Shown here piece by piece: positions 1 through 9,596 of a stretch of 44,858 nucleotides of DNA. This DNA is from Deltaproteobacteria bacterium (GTDB lineage: Bacteria > Desulfobacterota > Syntrophia > Syntrophales > UBA6807), in the NCBI GenBank assembly GCA_011056835.1, contig DSDU01000094.1, forward strand, positions 1 through 44,858, in the 5' to 3' direction. The notes beneath the pieces are model-generated. The model saw only the letters and a list, made by a program, of their open reading frames with translations. It had not been told where the DNA came from and made no database searches. The position numbers and the translations under genes are program-made. How positions within the stretch are numbered: the first letter of the stretch is position 1; each line of letters begins with the position of its first letter.

Positions 1-197
1 ATATATATGTTATTCATGGCCATCGAGGCAAAAGTCCTGCATTCGATATTTATCACATACGCCTGATAATTTCGGGTGTCTTGCATCCAGACATTTTTGA
101 ACTGCCTCACCCTGGGACTTTTTCAATTTTCTGTGAAGGGACAAGAGATCGGGTGCACCGGGCATCCGCACCACGGAGAAAAAATCCTCATTTCCAC

Positions 198-935
198 TTA
201 TTCTGTTTCTTTCCGTATTTCCTCAAGCAGTCTCATGTCTTCTTCACTCAGGGGCGCCTTTTCAAGTAGATCGGGTCTTTTCATCAATGTCCGCTCCAGC
301 GATTTTTTCCGTCTCCACTGATTGATCTTTTTGTGATCGCCCGACAAAAGAACCTCAGGTACTGTCCAGGTACGATACTCCTGCGGTCGCGTGTACTGGG
401 GGTATTCAAGCAGGCCTGTTGCGAATGTGTCGAAGAGAGCCGATTCATTATTTCCAAGAACGTTGGGAACGAGACGGGAAATTGCATCGACAAGAATCAT
501 GGCGGGCAATTCTCCCCCCGTCAGGACATAGTCGCCGATGGATATCTCCCGATCAACCAGGTTCTCGCTGATGCGCTCGTCGATCCCCTCATAGTGGCCG
601 CATATAATTACAATGTGGTTGCATCGGGCGAGGTCTTCAGCAATCTTCTGGCTGAATGGTTCGCCCTGGGGCGTCATGAGTATTACTCGGCAGTCGCTTT
701 CTTCAGATACGATATCGTCGAGCGCCCGTGCTACCGGTTCGACCTTCATCACCATGCCGCCGCCGCCGCCGTATGGATAATCATCGGTCATCCTGTGCTT
801 GTCCACAGCATAGCCACGGATATCATGAAGACGAACATCGATAATGTGCCTGTCAAGAGCCTTTTTTATGAGGCTGCTGCTGAAGGGACTTTCGAACATC
901 TCGGGAAAGATCGACAAAATATCAAATCTGATCAT
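198..935 (-). CDS. trmD: tRNA (guanine37-N1)-methyltransferase
   Basis: TrmD methylates N1 of G37 in tRNAs with a G at position 36, using S-adenosylmethionine, and prevents +1 frameshifting. The 245-residue length is normal for the family. Visible family motifs are the glycine run [10 protein letters not shown] (55-64), GHYEGIDER (113-121) and the SPOUT trefoil-knot loop [11 protein letters not shown] (132-142), followed by YPQYTRP, which contributes to the tRNA site. The ATG lies 6 nt after the rimM stop and is preceded by a TAGGGAAT ribosome site, so the two are co-translated. It is the last clear gene of the ffh operon. rplS, which often follows trmD, is not visible before the window edge. 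Confidence 0.97.
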   Translation of the reverse strand: MIRFDILSIFPEMFESPFSSSLIKKALDRHIIDVRLHDIRGYAVDKHRMTDDYPYGGGGGMVMKVEPVARALDDIVSEESDCRVILMTPQGEPFSQKIAEDLARCNHIVIICGHYEGIDERISENLVDREISIGDYVLTGGELPAMILVDAISRLVPNVLGNNESALFDTFATGLLEYPQYTRPQEYRTWTVPEVLLSGDHKKINQWRRKKSLERTLMKRPDLLEKAPLSEEDMRLLEEIRKETE

Positions 936-941
936 TATTCC

Positions 942-1457
942 CTACAATCCCTCAAGTAAGTCGACAATCATAATGCCCTGATCGATATCGATTTCCATAA
1001 CGACATCTTCGATGGCGGGCAGTAATATTTCTCGCTCCCCTCCCGTGCAGACATATACGTCGTTGCTCCCCGTTTCAAAAACCTGATCGATTTTCCCGAG
1101 CTCCCGGCCGTCTTTCGTGAAGACCGTAAGCCCTATGATGTCGTGCCAGTAATATTCGCCTTCCGGCAGTTTTTCAAGTCTGTCGGCAGGGACGAAGACA
1201 TCGCAGCCGATGAATGATCGTGCCGCATCGGTATCGTTCACTCCCGCAAGTTCGAGAGAGATACTTTTTCGAGAATAACTCACATACCTGACCCCATAGT
1301 TGACCGGATTCCGGTCACTGCACTTAATAAATATCTCTTGCAGGGAGTCAAGTATCTGAGGTGATTCGATGTATGAAACGACCTTTAAACGGCCTTTGAA
1401 TCCGATAGGCTTGGTGATTTTTCCTATTTTGAGGAGATCCTTTTTCAAGTCCTTCAA
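942..1457 (-). CDS. rimM: 16S rRNA maturation factor RimM
   Basis: RimM helps assemble the 30S head by binding ribosomal protein S19. The 171-residue protein has the N-terminal beta-barrel beginning LLKIGKITKPIGFKGRLKV and a C-terminal PRC-barrel containing YYWHDIIGLTVFTKDG and a typical EILLPAIEDVV segment. The chosen start is a TTG directly abutting the TAA of the KH-domain gene upstream. No good Shine-Dalgarno sits at the usual distance, so either translation is coupled to khpA or an in-frame TTG three codons later is used. The family assignment is firm; only the first few residues are uncertain. Confidence 0.95.
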   Translation of the reverse strand: MKDLKKDLLKIGKITKPIGFKGRLKVVSYIESPQILDSLQEIFIKCSDRNPVNYGVRYVSYSRKSISLELAGVNDTDAARSFIGCDVFVPADRLEKLPEGEYYWHDIIGLTVFTKDGRELGKIDQVFETGSNDVYVCTGGEREILLPAIEDVVMEIDIDQGIMIVDLLEGL

Positions 1458-1688
1458 TTATTCGATAATTTCCAGGACCGCCCGCTTATGGAGCTTAGAT
1501 GATGCAGCGCTCAAAATGGTTCTCATTGCCTTAGCGGTTTTTCCTTGTTTGCCGATAACTTTACCCAGGTCTTCTTTCGCCACTCTCAGTTCGATTACGG
1601 ATGTCTGCTCGCCGATAACCTCAGAAACATCAACATCATCAGGATTGTCTACCAACGCTTGAGCCATGTACTTAACCAAGTCTTTCAT
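1458..1688 (-). CDS. khpA: KH-domain RNA-binding protein (KhpA/YlqC type)
   Basis: This is a 76-residue single KH-domain protein of the KhpA/YlqC family, a small RNA chaperone-like protein whose gene commonly sits between rpsP and rimM. The KH signature [18 protein letters not shown] is present around residues 40-58, with the GKQG loop that contacts RNA. Its ATG follows a strong GGAGGTTGAC ribosome site. It lies downstream of rpsP and its stop abuts the rimM start. In Gram-positive bacteria KhpA pairs with KhpB/EloR; no partner is visible here, so the cellular role in this organism is open. Confidence 0.93.
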   Translation of the reverse strand: MKDLVKYMAQALVDNPDDVDVSEVIGEQTSVIELRVAKEDLGKVIGKQGKTAKAMRTILSAASSKLHKRAVLEIIE

Positions 1689-1777
1689 CCCGTCAACCTC
1701 CGGTGATTGTTGTATGTTAAAACGTTTGATCTACATTGGCTTAAACAAATAAAGACCGGGCAGCAAGTTTTCGTCTA

Positions 1778-2047
1778 TCAGGCTACCGTCACCTTTTCTT
1801 TATTTACACTGACGCCTTTCTTTTTGAGCAGATGAGACACGGTTTCCGTCGGTTCAGCCCCTTTTGATAACCATTCCAGTACACGATCTTCCTTAATGGT
1901 GACCTCTGCGGGATCTGTTTTCGGATCATAATTTCCGACAATCTCAATAAATCGTCCATCTCTCGGTGCCCTGCTGTCTGCAACCACTATTCTGTAGAAG
2001 GGCTTCTTTTTTCTACCTGCGCGCGTTAGTCTGATTTTGATTGCCAT
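1778..2047 (-). CDS. rpsP: 30S ribosomal protein S16
   Basis: S16 is a structural protein of the small ribosomal subunit. The sequence starts [20 protein letters not shown] and contains [22 protein letters not shown], both diagnostic. I chose the ATG at 2047 (89 residues) over an in-frame GTG five codons upstream, because that GTG lies inside the long Shine-Dalgarno AAGGAGGTGAT and family members begin MAxKIRL. It sits between ffh and khpA in the same transcription direction, the usual order in this operon. The C-terminal tail [10 protein letters not shown] is slightly extended, which is common. Confidence 0.97.
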   Translation of the reverse strand: MAIKIRLTRAGRKKKPFYRIVVADSRAPRDGRFIEIVGNYDPKTDPAEVTIKEDRVLEWLSKGAEPTETVSHLLKKKGVSVNKEKVTVA

Positions 2048-2109
2048 TCGTTTTGATATCACCTCCTTAATAATATTTCTGATGTTAGATAATTAGCATA
2101 TCTTAATTT

Positions 2110-3444
2110 TTATTTAAAGGGGAAATTACCTCTTTTTAAATGTTTGCCTCCCCCTTTGGTCAATTTTTTCATCATTTTTCTCATTTCCAGATAATTCTTG
2201 AGTAACCTGTTGACATCCTGAACGGTTGTTCCGCTTCCCCGGGCGATGCGCTTTCTTCGCGATCCGTTAATAATACGGGAGTCAAAGCGTTCTTTTTTCG
2301 TCATCGAGTCTATGATGGCGATAATTTTAACAAATTCTTTCTCGTCAACCTGCACGTTTTTCATTGCTTTTATTTTACCGAATCCGGGAATCATTGCCAG
2401 CAGATCTTCCAATGGTCCCATCTTTCGTATCTGCATCAGCTGATCCCTGAAATCCTCAAGGGTAAAGGAGTCTTTCCGTATCTTTCTCTCCAGTTCCCTG
2501 GCGGCCTTCTCATCATATGCCATTTGAGCTTTTTCAACCAGCGTGAGAACATCACCGTGTCCGAGTATCCTTGAAGCCATGCGGTCGGGATGAAATACTT
2601 CAATGGCATCCAGCTTCTCTCCGATTCCTATGAATTTAATGGGCTTCCCCGTTACAGCCTTGATTGAGAGCGCCGCCCCCCCGCGGGCGTCGCCATCCAC
2701 TTTTGTCAGGATCACGCCGGTAATATCCAGAAGTTCATTAAAGGTTTCAGCCGTGGATACGGCGTCCTGACCCGTCATGGCATCAGCGACAAAGAGAATT
2801 TCCGCCGGATTGACGGAGTCCTTGATTTTCTTCAATTCATCCATTAATGAGCTGTCGATATGAAGTCGTCCGGCCGTATCGATGATCAGAGTGTCATAAC
2901 CCCTGGTCTTGGCATCATTCAAGGCATCGACACAGATTTTGACGGGATCATTGGCCGGGGCGGATTCAAAAAGCCCGGAACCGATCGTACGTGCCAGAAT
3001 TGACAACTGGTCGATAGCCGCCGGCCTGTAGACGTCAGCGGACACGAGGCACACTCGTTTCTTCTGGTTCATCAGGAATCGAGCAATTTTAGCTGCCGTT
3101 GTGGTTTTCCCGCATCCCTGGAGACCAACCAGCATTACCGGGGCAGGAAAACGATTTGCCAGTTTCAATTGGCTGGCGTCTCCGCCCATGAGCTCAATGA
3201 GCCTGTCGTGAACTATTTTTACGACCTGCTGGCCCGGTGTTATGCTTTCTAATACCTCTCTGCCGACGGCGCGGCCTTTCACATCATCTATGAAATTCTT
3301 CGTTACCTTGAAGTTTACATCCGCTTCGAGGAGAGCCATCCTGATGTCCTTCAGCGCCAACCCTACGGACTCCTCGTCAAGGACACCTTTCCCTTTCAGT
3401 TTTTTGAAAACATTGTCGAGCTTTTCAGTGAGATGTTCGAACAT
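2110..3444 (-). CDS. ffh: Signal recognition particle GTPase Ffh
   Basis: Ffh binds 4.5S RNA and signal sequences of nascent membrane proteins and delivers ribosomes to FtsY. The 444-residue protein shows the N domain (1-100), the G domain with P-loop GLQGCGKTT (107-115), DTAGR (189-193) and TKVD (247-250), and a methionine-bearing M domain (about 300-435) with RIARGSGTTVQDVNRLL, the RNA-binding segment. Translation starts at an ATG after AAAGGTTTAGAT. It is the first gene of the operon ffh-rpsP-khpA-rimM-trmD and is preceded by a clear sigma-70-like promoter. No 4.5S RNA gene was recognised nearby. Confidence 0.97.
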   Translation of the reverse strand: MFEHLTEKLDNVFKKLKGKGVLDEESVGLALKDIRMALLEADVNFKVTKNFIDDVKGRAVGREVLESITPGQQVVKIVHDRLIELMGGDASQLKLANRFPAPVMLVGLQGCGKTTTAAKIARFLMNQKKRVCLVSADVYRPAAIDQLSILARTIGSGLFESAPANDPVKICVDALNDAKTRGYDTLIIDTAGRLHIDSSLMDELKKIKDSVNPAEILFVADAMTGQDAVSTAETFNELLDITGVILTKVDGDARGGAALSIKAVTGKPIKFIGIGEKLDAIEVFHPDRMASRILGHGDVLTLVEKAQMAYDEKAARELERKIRKDSFTLEDFRDQLMQIRKMGPLEDLLAMIPGFGKIKAMKNVQVDEKEFVKIIAIIDSMTKKERFDSRIINGSRRKRIARGSGTTVQDVNRLLKNYLEMRKMMKKLTKGGGKHLKRGNFPFK

Positions 3445-3519
3445 ATCTAAACCTTTATGGTTGCGAGGTATTGATTTACTTACTACTACCGTTCGGCTGT
3501 CATTGATCCGTAATTGAGG

Positions 3520-3547
3520 ATTGTATGAACTTAAATCTCTATGACAA
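3520..3547 (-). promoter_or_regulatory. Sigma-70-type promoter for the ffh operon
   Basis: On the minus strand, TTGTCA (3547-3542) and TACAAT (3525-3520) are separated by 16 bp; each matches five of six consensus bases. The predicted start near 3513 gives a leader of about 70 nt before ffh. The site lies in the gap between ffh and the SPOR gene, where a promoter is expected. This is motif recognition only. Confidence 0.6.
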
Positions 3548-3606
3548 ATACAGTTGTGAATTCGAAAGCCTTGATTCTAAACAAGAAACAAAATCGAAAC
3601 TCGAAT

Positions 3607-4227
3607 TTATTTCTTGCGGATAACCATGCATTTCAGTCCCCTGATCTTCGTTTCAAGGTGTGTTGCCGCAGTGCCGGCTTCCTGCCGGCCCTGGAACCCT
3701 GTCAATGTTACGCGAAACCATGTTCCCTTTGCCGTGAGGTCTGTCTCATCGATCTTCGGCGTATATCCCATAGCTGTCAGTCGATCTTTCAGGTTTTCCA
3801 TCCGATTCCTATCTTTAAATGAAGCAACCTGAATGATGTAATCACCACTTTGTGGCGTTGTGTGCCTGGTCGAAGATTTTACCGTCGGTGACGGTTTTAT
3901 GACGTCATGGTCTTTTTCTGTCAGCTTCTTGTAGAAATCGAGTTCCACGCTTTCCTGTTTTTTTTGTTCCTCATCTTTCTGCGTATCCTGCAACTCGGGA
4001 GTCCCTGTAACGGATGAAAAAGCCCTGTTCGATGTATCGGTGATCTTTTCTTTAATGGCCTGGGGGATCCCTTTTGCTATCTTTTCAGGATAACTCTCGA
4101 TGTTTTTGCCGACCATAACACCGAAAATAAACGAGAACAGAAGCAAAAGAGCATTCCCGAATGTGAACAGGACTAATCCCAGTTTGCCGAGTTTGAATTC
4201 AAAGTCTCGCGAATTACGGGATGCCAT
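3607..4227 (-). CDS. SPOR-domain inner-membrane protein
   Basis: This 206-residue protein has a short cytoplasmic N terminus, one transmembrane helix (about 17-40, LGLVLFTFGNALLLLFSFIF), a charged low-complexity linker (about 75-125) and a C-terminal SPOR domain (about 127-206, starting GDYIIQVASFKDRNRMENL). SPOR domains bind peptidoglycan stripped of stem peptides and often place proteins at the division septum. The architecture is like FtsN or DedD, but the linker is short and I see no FtsN-specific essential segment, so I do not name it. It lies 105 bp downstream of argS on the same strand and is probably co-transcribed. The ribosome site is AAGGT, 6 nt from the ATG. Confidence 0.88.
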   Translation of the reverse strand: MASRNSRDFEFKLGKLGLVLFTFGNALLLLFSFIFGVMVGKNIESYPEKIAKGIPQAIKEKITDTSNRAFSSVTGTPELQDTQKDEEQKKQESVELDFYKKLTEKDHDVIKPSPTVKSSTRHTTPQSGDYIIQVASFKDRNRMENLKDRLTAMGYTPKIDETDLTAKGTWFRVTLTGFQGRQEAGTAATHLETKIRGLKCMVIRKK

Positions 4228-4332
4228 GTTTTACCTTACGGACTTCAACTAAATGTTATGAACAATCAACGATGTACTTTTTGTATGCCGTGAAATCATA
4301 TGGGTGATATCTCATGTCTTGATGTATTCCGC

Positions 4333-5997
4333 CTACATACGGTCAGGGGCTGAGACTCCCAGGAGACGGAGGGCGTTTCTAAGCACAATACCGATACACT
4401 TCACGAGAAAAAGCCGGGCTTTAGTCAACTCGGCATCGTCGGAAACGACCCTGTTTTTATTGTAATAGCTGTGAAACAGTGATGCAAGGTCGTTGCAGAA
4501 AAATGTTATTCGATGCGGTTCAAGTGCCTGCGCGCTTCCTTCGACCAATTCGGGAAATCTGTCGATTGTTTTGATCAATGCGAGTTCTTCAGGGAGGTTC
4601 AGAAGATTTACATTAATATCTTTGTATTCAGGGATCGCGTACCCACGTTCCTGTGCCGTTCTTAAGATACTGGAAATTCTTGCATGGGCGTATTGTACAT
4701 AGTAAACAGGATTTTCGTTCGACTGCTTTTTCGCAAGTTCAAGGTCAAAATCGAGATGACTGTGAGACCTCCTCATCAGGAAATTATACCGTGAAGCGTC
4801 TTTGCCGACTTCCGCAACAACTTCACCTAAGGTCACGAATTCGCCTGCACGGGTTGACATGGCAACAGGTTTCCCGTCTCTCAGCAGGCTGACCAGTTGA
4901 ACAAGAACAACTTGAAGAGCACCTTTATCTTTTCCGATTGCCTGGATGCCTGCGTACATCCGGGGGACATAACCGTGATGATCGGCTCCCCATATATCGA
5001 TTACCGTATCGAATCCCCGTTCATACTTATTTTTGTGGTAGGCGATGTCTGCTGCAAAATACGTGGGCTCTCCGTTTTCTCTTACCACCACTCGGTCTTT
5101 CTCATCGCCGAAGTCGGTTGTTTTGAACCACAAAGTGGCACCGTCATTATAGACATATCCCTTCTTACCGAGCTCATGTAACAGTTTTTCAACCCCGTTG
5201 TTCTGATATAACGTTTTTTCACTGAAAAAACAGTCAAAAACCACACCGAAATCTTCAAGATCCTTCTTAATGCCGTCGAGGATCGACGCGGCGGCGTATT
5301 CGGTAAAAAATCTAATATTGTCGTCACTTCCGTTGTCTTTATAGCGTGTCCCGTATTTTTCAATAATTTCACCCGCCAGATCAACGATGTATTGCCCCTG
5401 GTAACATTCTTCGGGATATTCTATGTGTATTCCCAGGAGTTCCAGATAGCGAAGCAACACTGATTTCCCAAGGTTATTCATCTGGTTGCCCGCATCGTTG
5501 ATATAATATTCCTTGGATACGGAAAAGCTACAGGCCTTCAAGATATTTGCAATGACATCACCGATAACAGCGCCCCGGGCGTGGCCGATATGAAGAGGCC
5601 CGGTGGGATTCGCACTGACAAACTCCACCTGAACACGCTTGTTCGCTCCAAGAGCTGATGTGCCGTATGTATCGTTTCTATCGTTGACTTCCTCGAGGAG
5701 CGTTACCCAGAGGATGTCTTTCATAAAAAAATTAATAAATCCGGGACCGGCAATTTCAACTTTTTCCAATATCCCATCATTGTCCAGAATGTTTTCCACT
5801 ATCAGCGATGCTATTTTCCGAGGATTCATCTTCATGAGCGAAGCGAGAACCATGGCCACATTGGTGGCATAATCGCCGTGGGCCTCTTCTTTTGTCGCTT
5901 CTATCTCGATGGAGGGAATGTCTCTCGTTTCAAGTACCCCTCTTTCAAAACAAATATCCAGGGATTCCTTCAACAGATGGATCAGCTTCTGTTTCAT
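4333..5997 (-). CDS. argS: Arginyl-tRNA synthetase
   Basis: ArgS charges tRNA-Arg with arginine. The 554-residue class I enzyme begins with the arginyl-specific N-terminal domain ([14 protein letters not shown] near 36-49) and has the nucleotide-binding motif [15 protein letters not shown] with HIGH at 136-139. The KMSKS loop is degenerate ([14 protein letters not shown]), as is usual for ArgRS. The C-terminal DALR anticodon domain ends [15 protein letters not shown]. The ATG follows AAAGGAGATCA. Unusually, a terminator-like hairpin lies only about 30 nt before the start codon, immediately after a plausible promoter, so expression may be controlled in the leader. Confidence 0.97.
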   Translation of the reverse strand: MKQKLIHLLKESLDICFERGVLETRDIPSIEIEATKEEAHGDYATNVAMVLASLMKMNPRKIASLIVENILDNDGILEKVEIAGPGFINFFMKDILWVTLLEEVNDRNDTYGTSALGANKRVQVEFVSANPTGPLHIGHARGAVIGDVIANILKACSFSVSKEYYINDAGNQMNNLGKSVLLRYLELLGIHIEYPEECYQGQYIVDLAGEIIEKYGTRYKDNGSDDNIRFFTEYAAASILDGIKKDLEDFGVVFDCFFSEKTLYQNNGVEKLLHELGKKGYVYNDGATLWFKTTDFGDEKDRVVVRENGEPTYFAADIAYHKNKYERGFDTVIDIWGADHHGYVPRMYAGIQAIGKDKGALQVVLVQLVSLLRDGKPVAMSTRAGEFVTLGEVVAEVGKDASRYNFLMRRSHSHLDFDLELAKKQSNENPVYYVQYAHARISSILRTAQERGYAIPEYKDINVNLLNLPEELALIKTIDRFPELVEGSAQALEPHRITFFCNDLASLFHSYYNKNRVVSDDAELTKARLFLVKCIGIVLRNALRLLGVSAPDRM

Positions 5998-6020
5998 TGA
6001 TCTCCTTTATCAAGCACGGA

Positions 6021-6050
6021 AAATGAAAAAGTTGGCCCGAGGGCCAACTT
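6021..6050 (-). terminator. Intrinsic terminator or attenuator hairpin before argS
   Basis: A perfect inverted repeat, AAGTTGGCCC paired with GGGCCAACTT (6029-6050), is followed on the minus strand by TTTTTCATTTT. It would end transcripts arriving from the pilY1 operon. Because it falls between the predicted argS promoter and the argS start codon, it would also sit at the very 5' end of the argS message. Confidence 0.7.
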
Positions 6051-6058
6051 CCCAGCTC

Positions 6059-6085
6059 CTTATATGTATCTGATGGTTAAGTCAA
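6059..6085 (-). promoter_or_regulatory. Candidate promoter for argS
   Basis: On the minus strand TTGACT (6085-6080) and TATAAG (6064-6059) each match five of six consensus bases, with a short 15-bp spacer. Transcription would begin near 6052, so the RNA would start almost directly with the hairpin at 6050-6029. The spacer is below the optimum of 17 bp, which lowers confidence. Confidence 0.45.
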
Positions 6086-6170
6086 GTATTTTTAACGATA
6101 ACCGCCGGCAATTCATATCGCCCAAGGGATGTTTTTTATGTTATCGTTCAATAAAACAAAAACCTGATCT

Positions 6171-6614
6171 TCATTTAGCCGGTTCCCACTCAGGGATCGT
6201 TCCGTAGAAAGGATACTTCTGCAATGCACGCGACGTTTGGACGCTCTGTGGCAGACGGTAAATTTCACGAGCCATGATGCGCCCATCAGGCAGCTCGAAC
6301 CCTCTGATGAATACCATGCTTCCCTTACGAAGAGACTGCAGGGAAATTGCTTTCTCCTTGGCATTGCGAATCATCGTCTTAAATCGATTGAGTCCCCTCT
6401 TCATGTTAATGAGATCGATTCGCTGTTCGCCTACAATCAGATAACCCTTTGATTGGTTTATTTCCATGACAGCGCTGTGCAGTTCGTAGAAGCATTGATC
6501 ATCTCTGTCTGTCGAAATTGTTCGTTCGGCGGAAAATGCCGGTGGGCAGACACAGCATGTTGCCAGGACCGCGGATAACAGAATATAATGTATTTTCAAA
6601 AGTATGCGTTTCAT
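6171..6614 (-). CDS. Secreted protein of unknown function downstream of pilY1
   Basis: I do not recognise this 147-residue protein. It has a signal peptide (residues 1 to about 29, ending AFSA), so it is probably exported. The mature part carries a predicted beta-rich segment (LHSAVMEINQSKGYLIVGEQ) and a second one (KGSMVFIRGFELPDGRIMAREIYRLP), spaced by a basic helix. The pattern 'property - G - x - L/V - x - D/E - G - R - I - x - A' resembles small OB-like or DUF5666-like beta domains, but that is only an impression. It starts 12 nt after the pilY1 stop and precedes the argS terminator, so it is almost certainly the last gene of the pilus operon and may act with PilY1. Confidence 0.75.
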   Translation of the reverse strand: MKRILLKIHYILLSAVLATCCVCPPAFSAERTISTDRDDQCFYELHSAVMEINQSKGYLIVGEQRIDLINMKRGLNRFKTMIRNAKEKAISLQSLRKGSMVFIRGFELPDGRIMAREIYRLPQSVQTSRALQKYPFYGTIPEWEPAK

Positions 6615-6626
6615 GAGACCCCCCTG

Positions 6627-9596
6627 TTAGAAAATTTGACGCCAGTAGAAAACGTTCGCATTGAAAGTCGAGACAGGATCTTCCGGGGCGACACCACCTT
6701 CGACGCCGATATACATCTTTGCGCCGCTTTCGAGAATCGCAATAACCGGAGCCGAGGGGATCGCTGTGCCGATGACTTTGCTACGGTCCAGTTTTCCTCT
6801 TTCAACAACATTTCCGTCCGCATCGGTTTCCGTTGCAGAACTGTAATCATGAACTGCGCCGCCTGTCAGGTAGTTCACGGCATAAAGCCGGGCCGTTCCC
6901 CGGGCTCCGGCCGCGTCACAGGGGTCCAACGGGTTCGGTCCGGTGCCGCTTGTATCGGGCGTGTATGTGGTGAAGTATACCACCCCTCCGTATACCGTCG
7001 GTGACGCCAGCACCTTTTCTCCCGTGTTTTCCAGCCTGATATACCAGCCTTTCGATGCTTTGAGATCCGCAAGAGCCTGGGCTTTCTGCGCGGCGGTTCC
7101 CATTTGAATGAGATTGTCCGTTACATCGACTAGATCGCTTTCATCGAGTGTTGTGAATGTTGATGTATCTTCCCAGGTATTTTTGATCGCATAAACACGA
7201 TTGACGACAGAGGTGTTGCTGGGAGCGGCTCGATTGCCCGTGCCGATGAAGATCATGTCTCCGAAGGATTCGATGACGGCATCGGGGGCATAAAACATCT
7301 TTCGCTGGACACTGTCAACGGCGGATGCCGAGAAAAGCTTCCTCCCTGACCAGGTTCCGTCACCGTTGTGATCTTCGAAGGCGAAGATATTACCACCAAG
7401 GTCGCCTGCATAAACGGCATTGATATAACCGTCGCTGCTTGTATCGAATCCCGTTACATCAACAATGGAATGATCCATCGAGCTGAAATTTCCCTTATTG
7501 AAATTCAGGGTGTTGACACTCCCGTTGGTTACTTGAACGGCAAACACGGCCCTTCCGAGCGTGTCTCCTGCCGCCGGTGTTGAGAGATCCTGATTCGTGT
7601 CATAACCACCCCCTAGGATAAATACGTCGGCCCATGTGGTCGTTGATGTCTTGATAGTTCCTTGAGTTGCCTTGATCCATGACTGACCAAGTTGGGCATC
7701 GCCTCCGCCGAGGATGTCCGGACTGACCTTGTACAGCCAGCTCGGAGATGTCGGCGTCGTTATGTCCAACGCATAGTAATGGTCGCCTCCGCGCCGTTCT
7801 CCGAAGAAGAGAATCTTTTGACTCGATCCGCTATACACAACGGGGGAGCCGTCGACAAAGTAATCGTGATCATTATTCAGCAACAGCGGCAGCCGGCCGA
7901 GTTGCTCCGGCGGGATGAATCCCCAGAGCTCGCTCCCCGTGCTGTCGACGAAACAATGCATCATGCCGTCATTACTTCCGGTAAATATATATGTTTCGCT
8001 TGGATAATGGACGACCGCCGGCTCGGAATGAAGGACGTCTCCAAGATACCAGAATCTGCTGCCTCCGTAAATATCATTGATGAGAGCGGTTCGTTCCGTA
8101 TCAGAAGCAACACCGACGACACTGTTTGTGATCAGGCTGTTGCCTGCCGTAAATGCATTGTCGGCGTTGGTCAGGGCGGACTGGGTGCCCATGTATGTGT
8201 AAAGATATCGCGTTGTCTGGTCCATAAGGACGCCTCCCGTCCCGCCGGATGCCACGTTTGATCCGTCCGCTGTTGTCGACCAGTATGACCGGGCATTATC
8301 GATGATCCTTCCGTCGGCCAGCGTGGCGGCTGCGCCATCAGCATCGATCAGATCGCCGTTTGAGTCGAGACCGTATTTTTTCAGATTCCCGAGCCAGCGA
8401 CCCGTCTGCTGCGGTTTGAAAAATCCCACGTAGATGTAATTCCCCGCATAGGCACGGTTCATGCGGCTGACAGGGACGACCGGCGAGACGAACACGGCGT
8501 TCTGTTCCGAGATGTTGGACATGATTTGCTGGAACGCTTCATTGAGCCCCGATATGTTCTGGGCCGTATAGTAGGCGCCTCCGCCGTTAGTCGCCGTATC
8601 CTGGAGAAGCTGCTGCTCGGATTTGAACCCGATGGTGTAGGTGATGATGTTTTGTCGTTCGAAGGACGTTCCCGTCCCCAGGCTTGGGTTGCAGTCATTG
8701 ACGTAGAGGTATTTTGCCACATCGTCGAGATAGTCGGTACCGTATGAAGCATAGCTTCCGGGATCGTTTCCGTCGTTGTCGTAATCGCCGATGGTATCGC
8801 CGTTGATATAGGCTCCCGATGAGAGTCTCCAGTCATTGTCCTGGGTCGGTTCGCCGTCGGTCATGAGAATAATGTAATTCTTTTGACATCGATCCGTCAT
8901 GGGGCTTGTATAGCTGACGCCGCTGTTGTACCAGCTGTTCATGCCGGCGAAATAGAGCCCCGCTTCGGCAAGTGTTTCCCCCAGGGGTGTCCAGTCCGAT
9001 GCTGTGAAACCGTCAACTGCGGTAGTCAATTCGGACGTGGTCGCGCTGCCGCACCCTTTAACAATTCTCCCCCCCTGATCATTATTGAATCGCATCAGAC
9101 CGAAGCGAACGCCGCTTGTGGTATCGATAAGATTTTTCACAACAGTTTTGGCGACGTTGATGCGCGAGTCCTTGGCACCGGCACCCGATGCTTCATAGTT
9201 TCTGAAGTTGCCGAGACGGAGGTCTCTGTTGTAGCCGCCGCAGGCGCCCGCTGTTGTCACCGCGTAGCGACAGAAACCGTCGACAAGGAGAAGATCCCTT
9301 GCCCCGGGGCAGATCGTATTGACATCGCCGGCAACCAACGTCCAGCCGTAATATGTCTTTCGATAGACCGCATTGGTCGGATACGATCCCGTATAGGTGG
9401 TAGCCGGGTCGTATTCTTCACTGACAACATCGACGGTGCCCATGCTCCCCGATGTGTCGAATATGATAAGCACGTTCGGTTCCACCGAGACACCGACGGT
9501 TCCGTAAATCTCCGTGTCATCCGCCCGGAGCGTTGCCGGGGTGATGATACAGAGGGCTGCTGCTATACAAGCGATTTTTTGTAAATACCTTTTCAT
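6627..9596 (-). CDS. pilY1: Type IV pilus tip-associated protein PilY1
   Basis: PilY1/PilC proteins ride with the minor pilins at the pilus tip and act in adhesion, pilus biogenesis and surface sensing. The 989-residue protein has a signal peptide (1 to about 25), a von Willebrand A-like region with a MIDAS signature DTSGSMG (47-53) and NYIILMTDGEP, then the PilC-type beta-propeller (about 500-870) with repeated blades such as FTGSNDGMMHCF and GGGYDTNQD. An acidic loop DHNGDGTWSG looks like the calcium site that controls pilus retraction in Pseudomonas. The ribosome site GGAGGATCTGCC precedes the ATG. It lies directly downstream of the four prepilin genes. Confidence 0.94.
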   Translation of the reverse strand: MKRYLQKIACIAAALCIITPATLRADDTEIYGTVGVSVEPNVLIIFDTSGSMGTVDVVSEEYDPATTYTGSYPTNAVYRKTYYGWTLVAGDVNTICPGARDLLLVDGFCRYAVTTAGACGGYNRDLRLGNFRNYEASGAGAKDSRINVAKTVVKNLIDTTSGVRFGLMRFNNDQGGRIVKGCGSATTSELTTAVDGFTASDWTPLGETLAEAGLYFAGMNSWYNSGVSYTSPMTDRCQKNYIILMTDGEPTQDNDWRLSSGAYINGDTIGDYDNDGNDPGSYASYGTDYLDDVAKYLYVNDCNPSLGTGTSFERQNIITYTIGFKSEQQLLQDTATNGGGAYYTAQNISGLNEAFQQIMSNISEQNAVFVSPVVPVSRMNRAYAGNYIYVGFFKPQQTGRWLGNLKKYGLDSNGDLIDADGAAATLADGRIIDNARSYWSTTADGSNVASGGTGGVLMDQTTRYLYTYMGTQSALTNADNAFTAGNSLITNSVVGVASDTERTALINDIYGGSRFWYLGDVLHSEPAVVHYPSETYIFTGSNDGMMHCFVDSTGSELWGFIPPEQLGRLPLLLNNDHDYFVDGSPVVYSGSSQKILFFGERRGGDHYYALDITTPTSPSWLYKVSPDILGGGDAQLGQSWIKATQGTIKTSTTTWADVFILGGGYDTNQDLSTPAAGDTLGRAVFAVQVTNGSVNTLNFNKGNFSSMDHSIVDVTGFDTSSDGYINAVYAGDLGGNIFAFEDHNGDGTWSGRKLFSASAVDSVQRKMFYAPDAVIESFGDMIFIGTGNRAAPSNTSVVNRVYAIKNTWEDTSTFTTLDESDLVDVTDNLIQMGTAAQKAQALADLKASKGWYIRLENTGEKVLASPTVYGGVVYFTTYTPDTSGTGPNPLDPCDAAGARGTARLYAVNYLTGGAVHDYSSATETDADGNVVERGKLDRSKVIGTAIPSAPVIAILESGAKMYIGVEGGVAPEDPVSTFNANVFYWRQIF

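Noticed and set aside
10-165. A 51-codon minus-strand frame after trmD, starting MPGAPDLLSLHRKLKKSQGE
   Set aside because: No ribosome site at a useful distance and no resemblance to rplS or the methyltransferase often found there. It may be real but cannot be supported.
333-959. Long plus-strand frame (208 codons) opposite trmD
   Set aside because: It is the complement of a strongly conserved gene, has no ribosome site and no recognisable product.
7692-9584. Long plus-strand frames opposite pilY1 (7692-8261 and 8883-9584)
   Set aside because: They mirror pilY1 codon usage on the other strand and lack ribosome sites. The PilY1 reading is far better supported.
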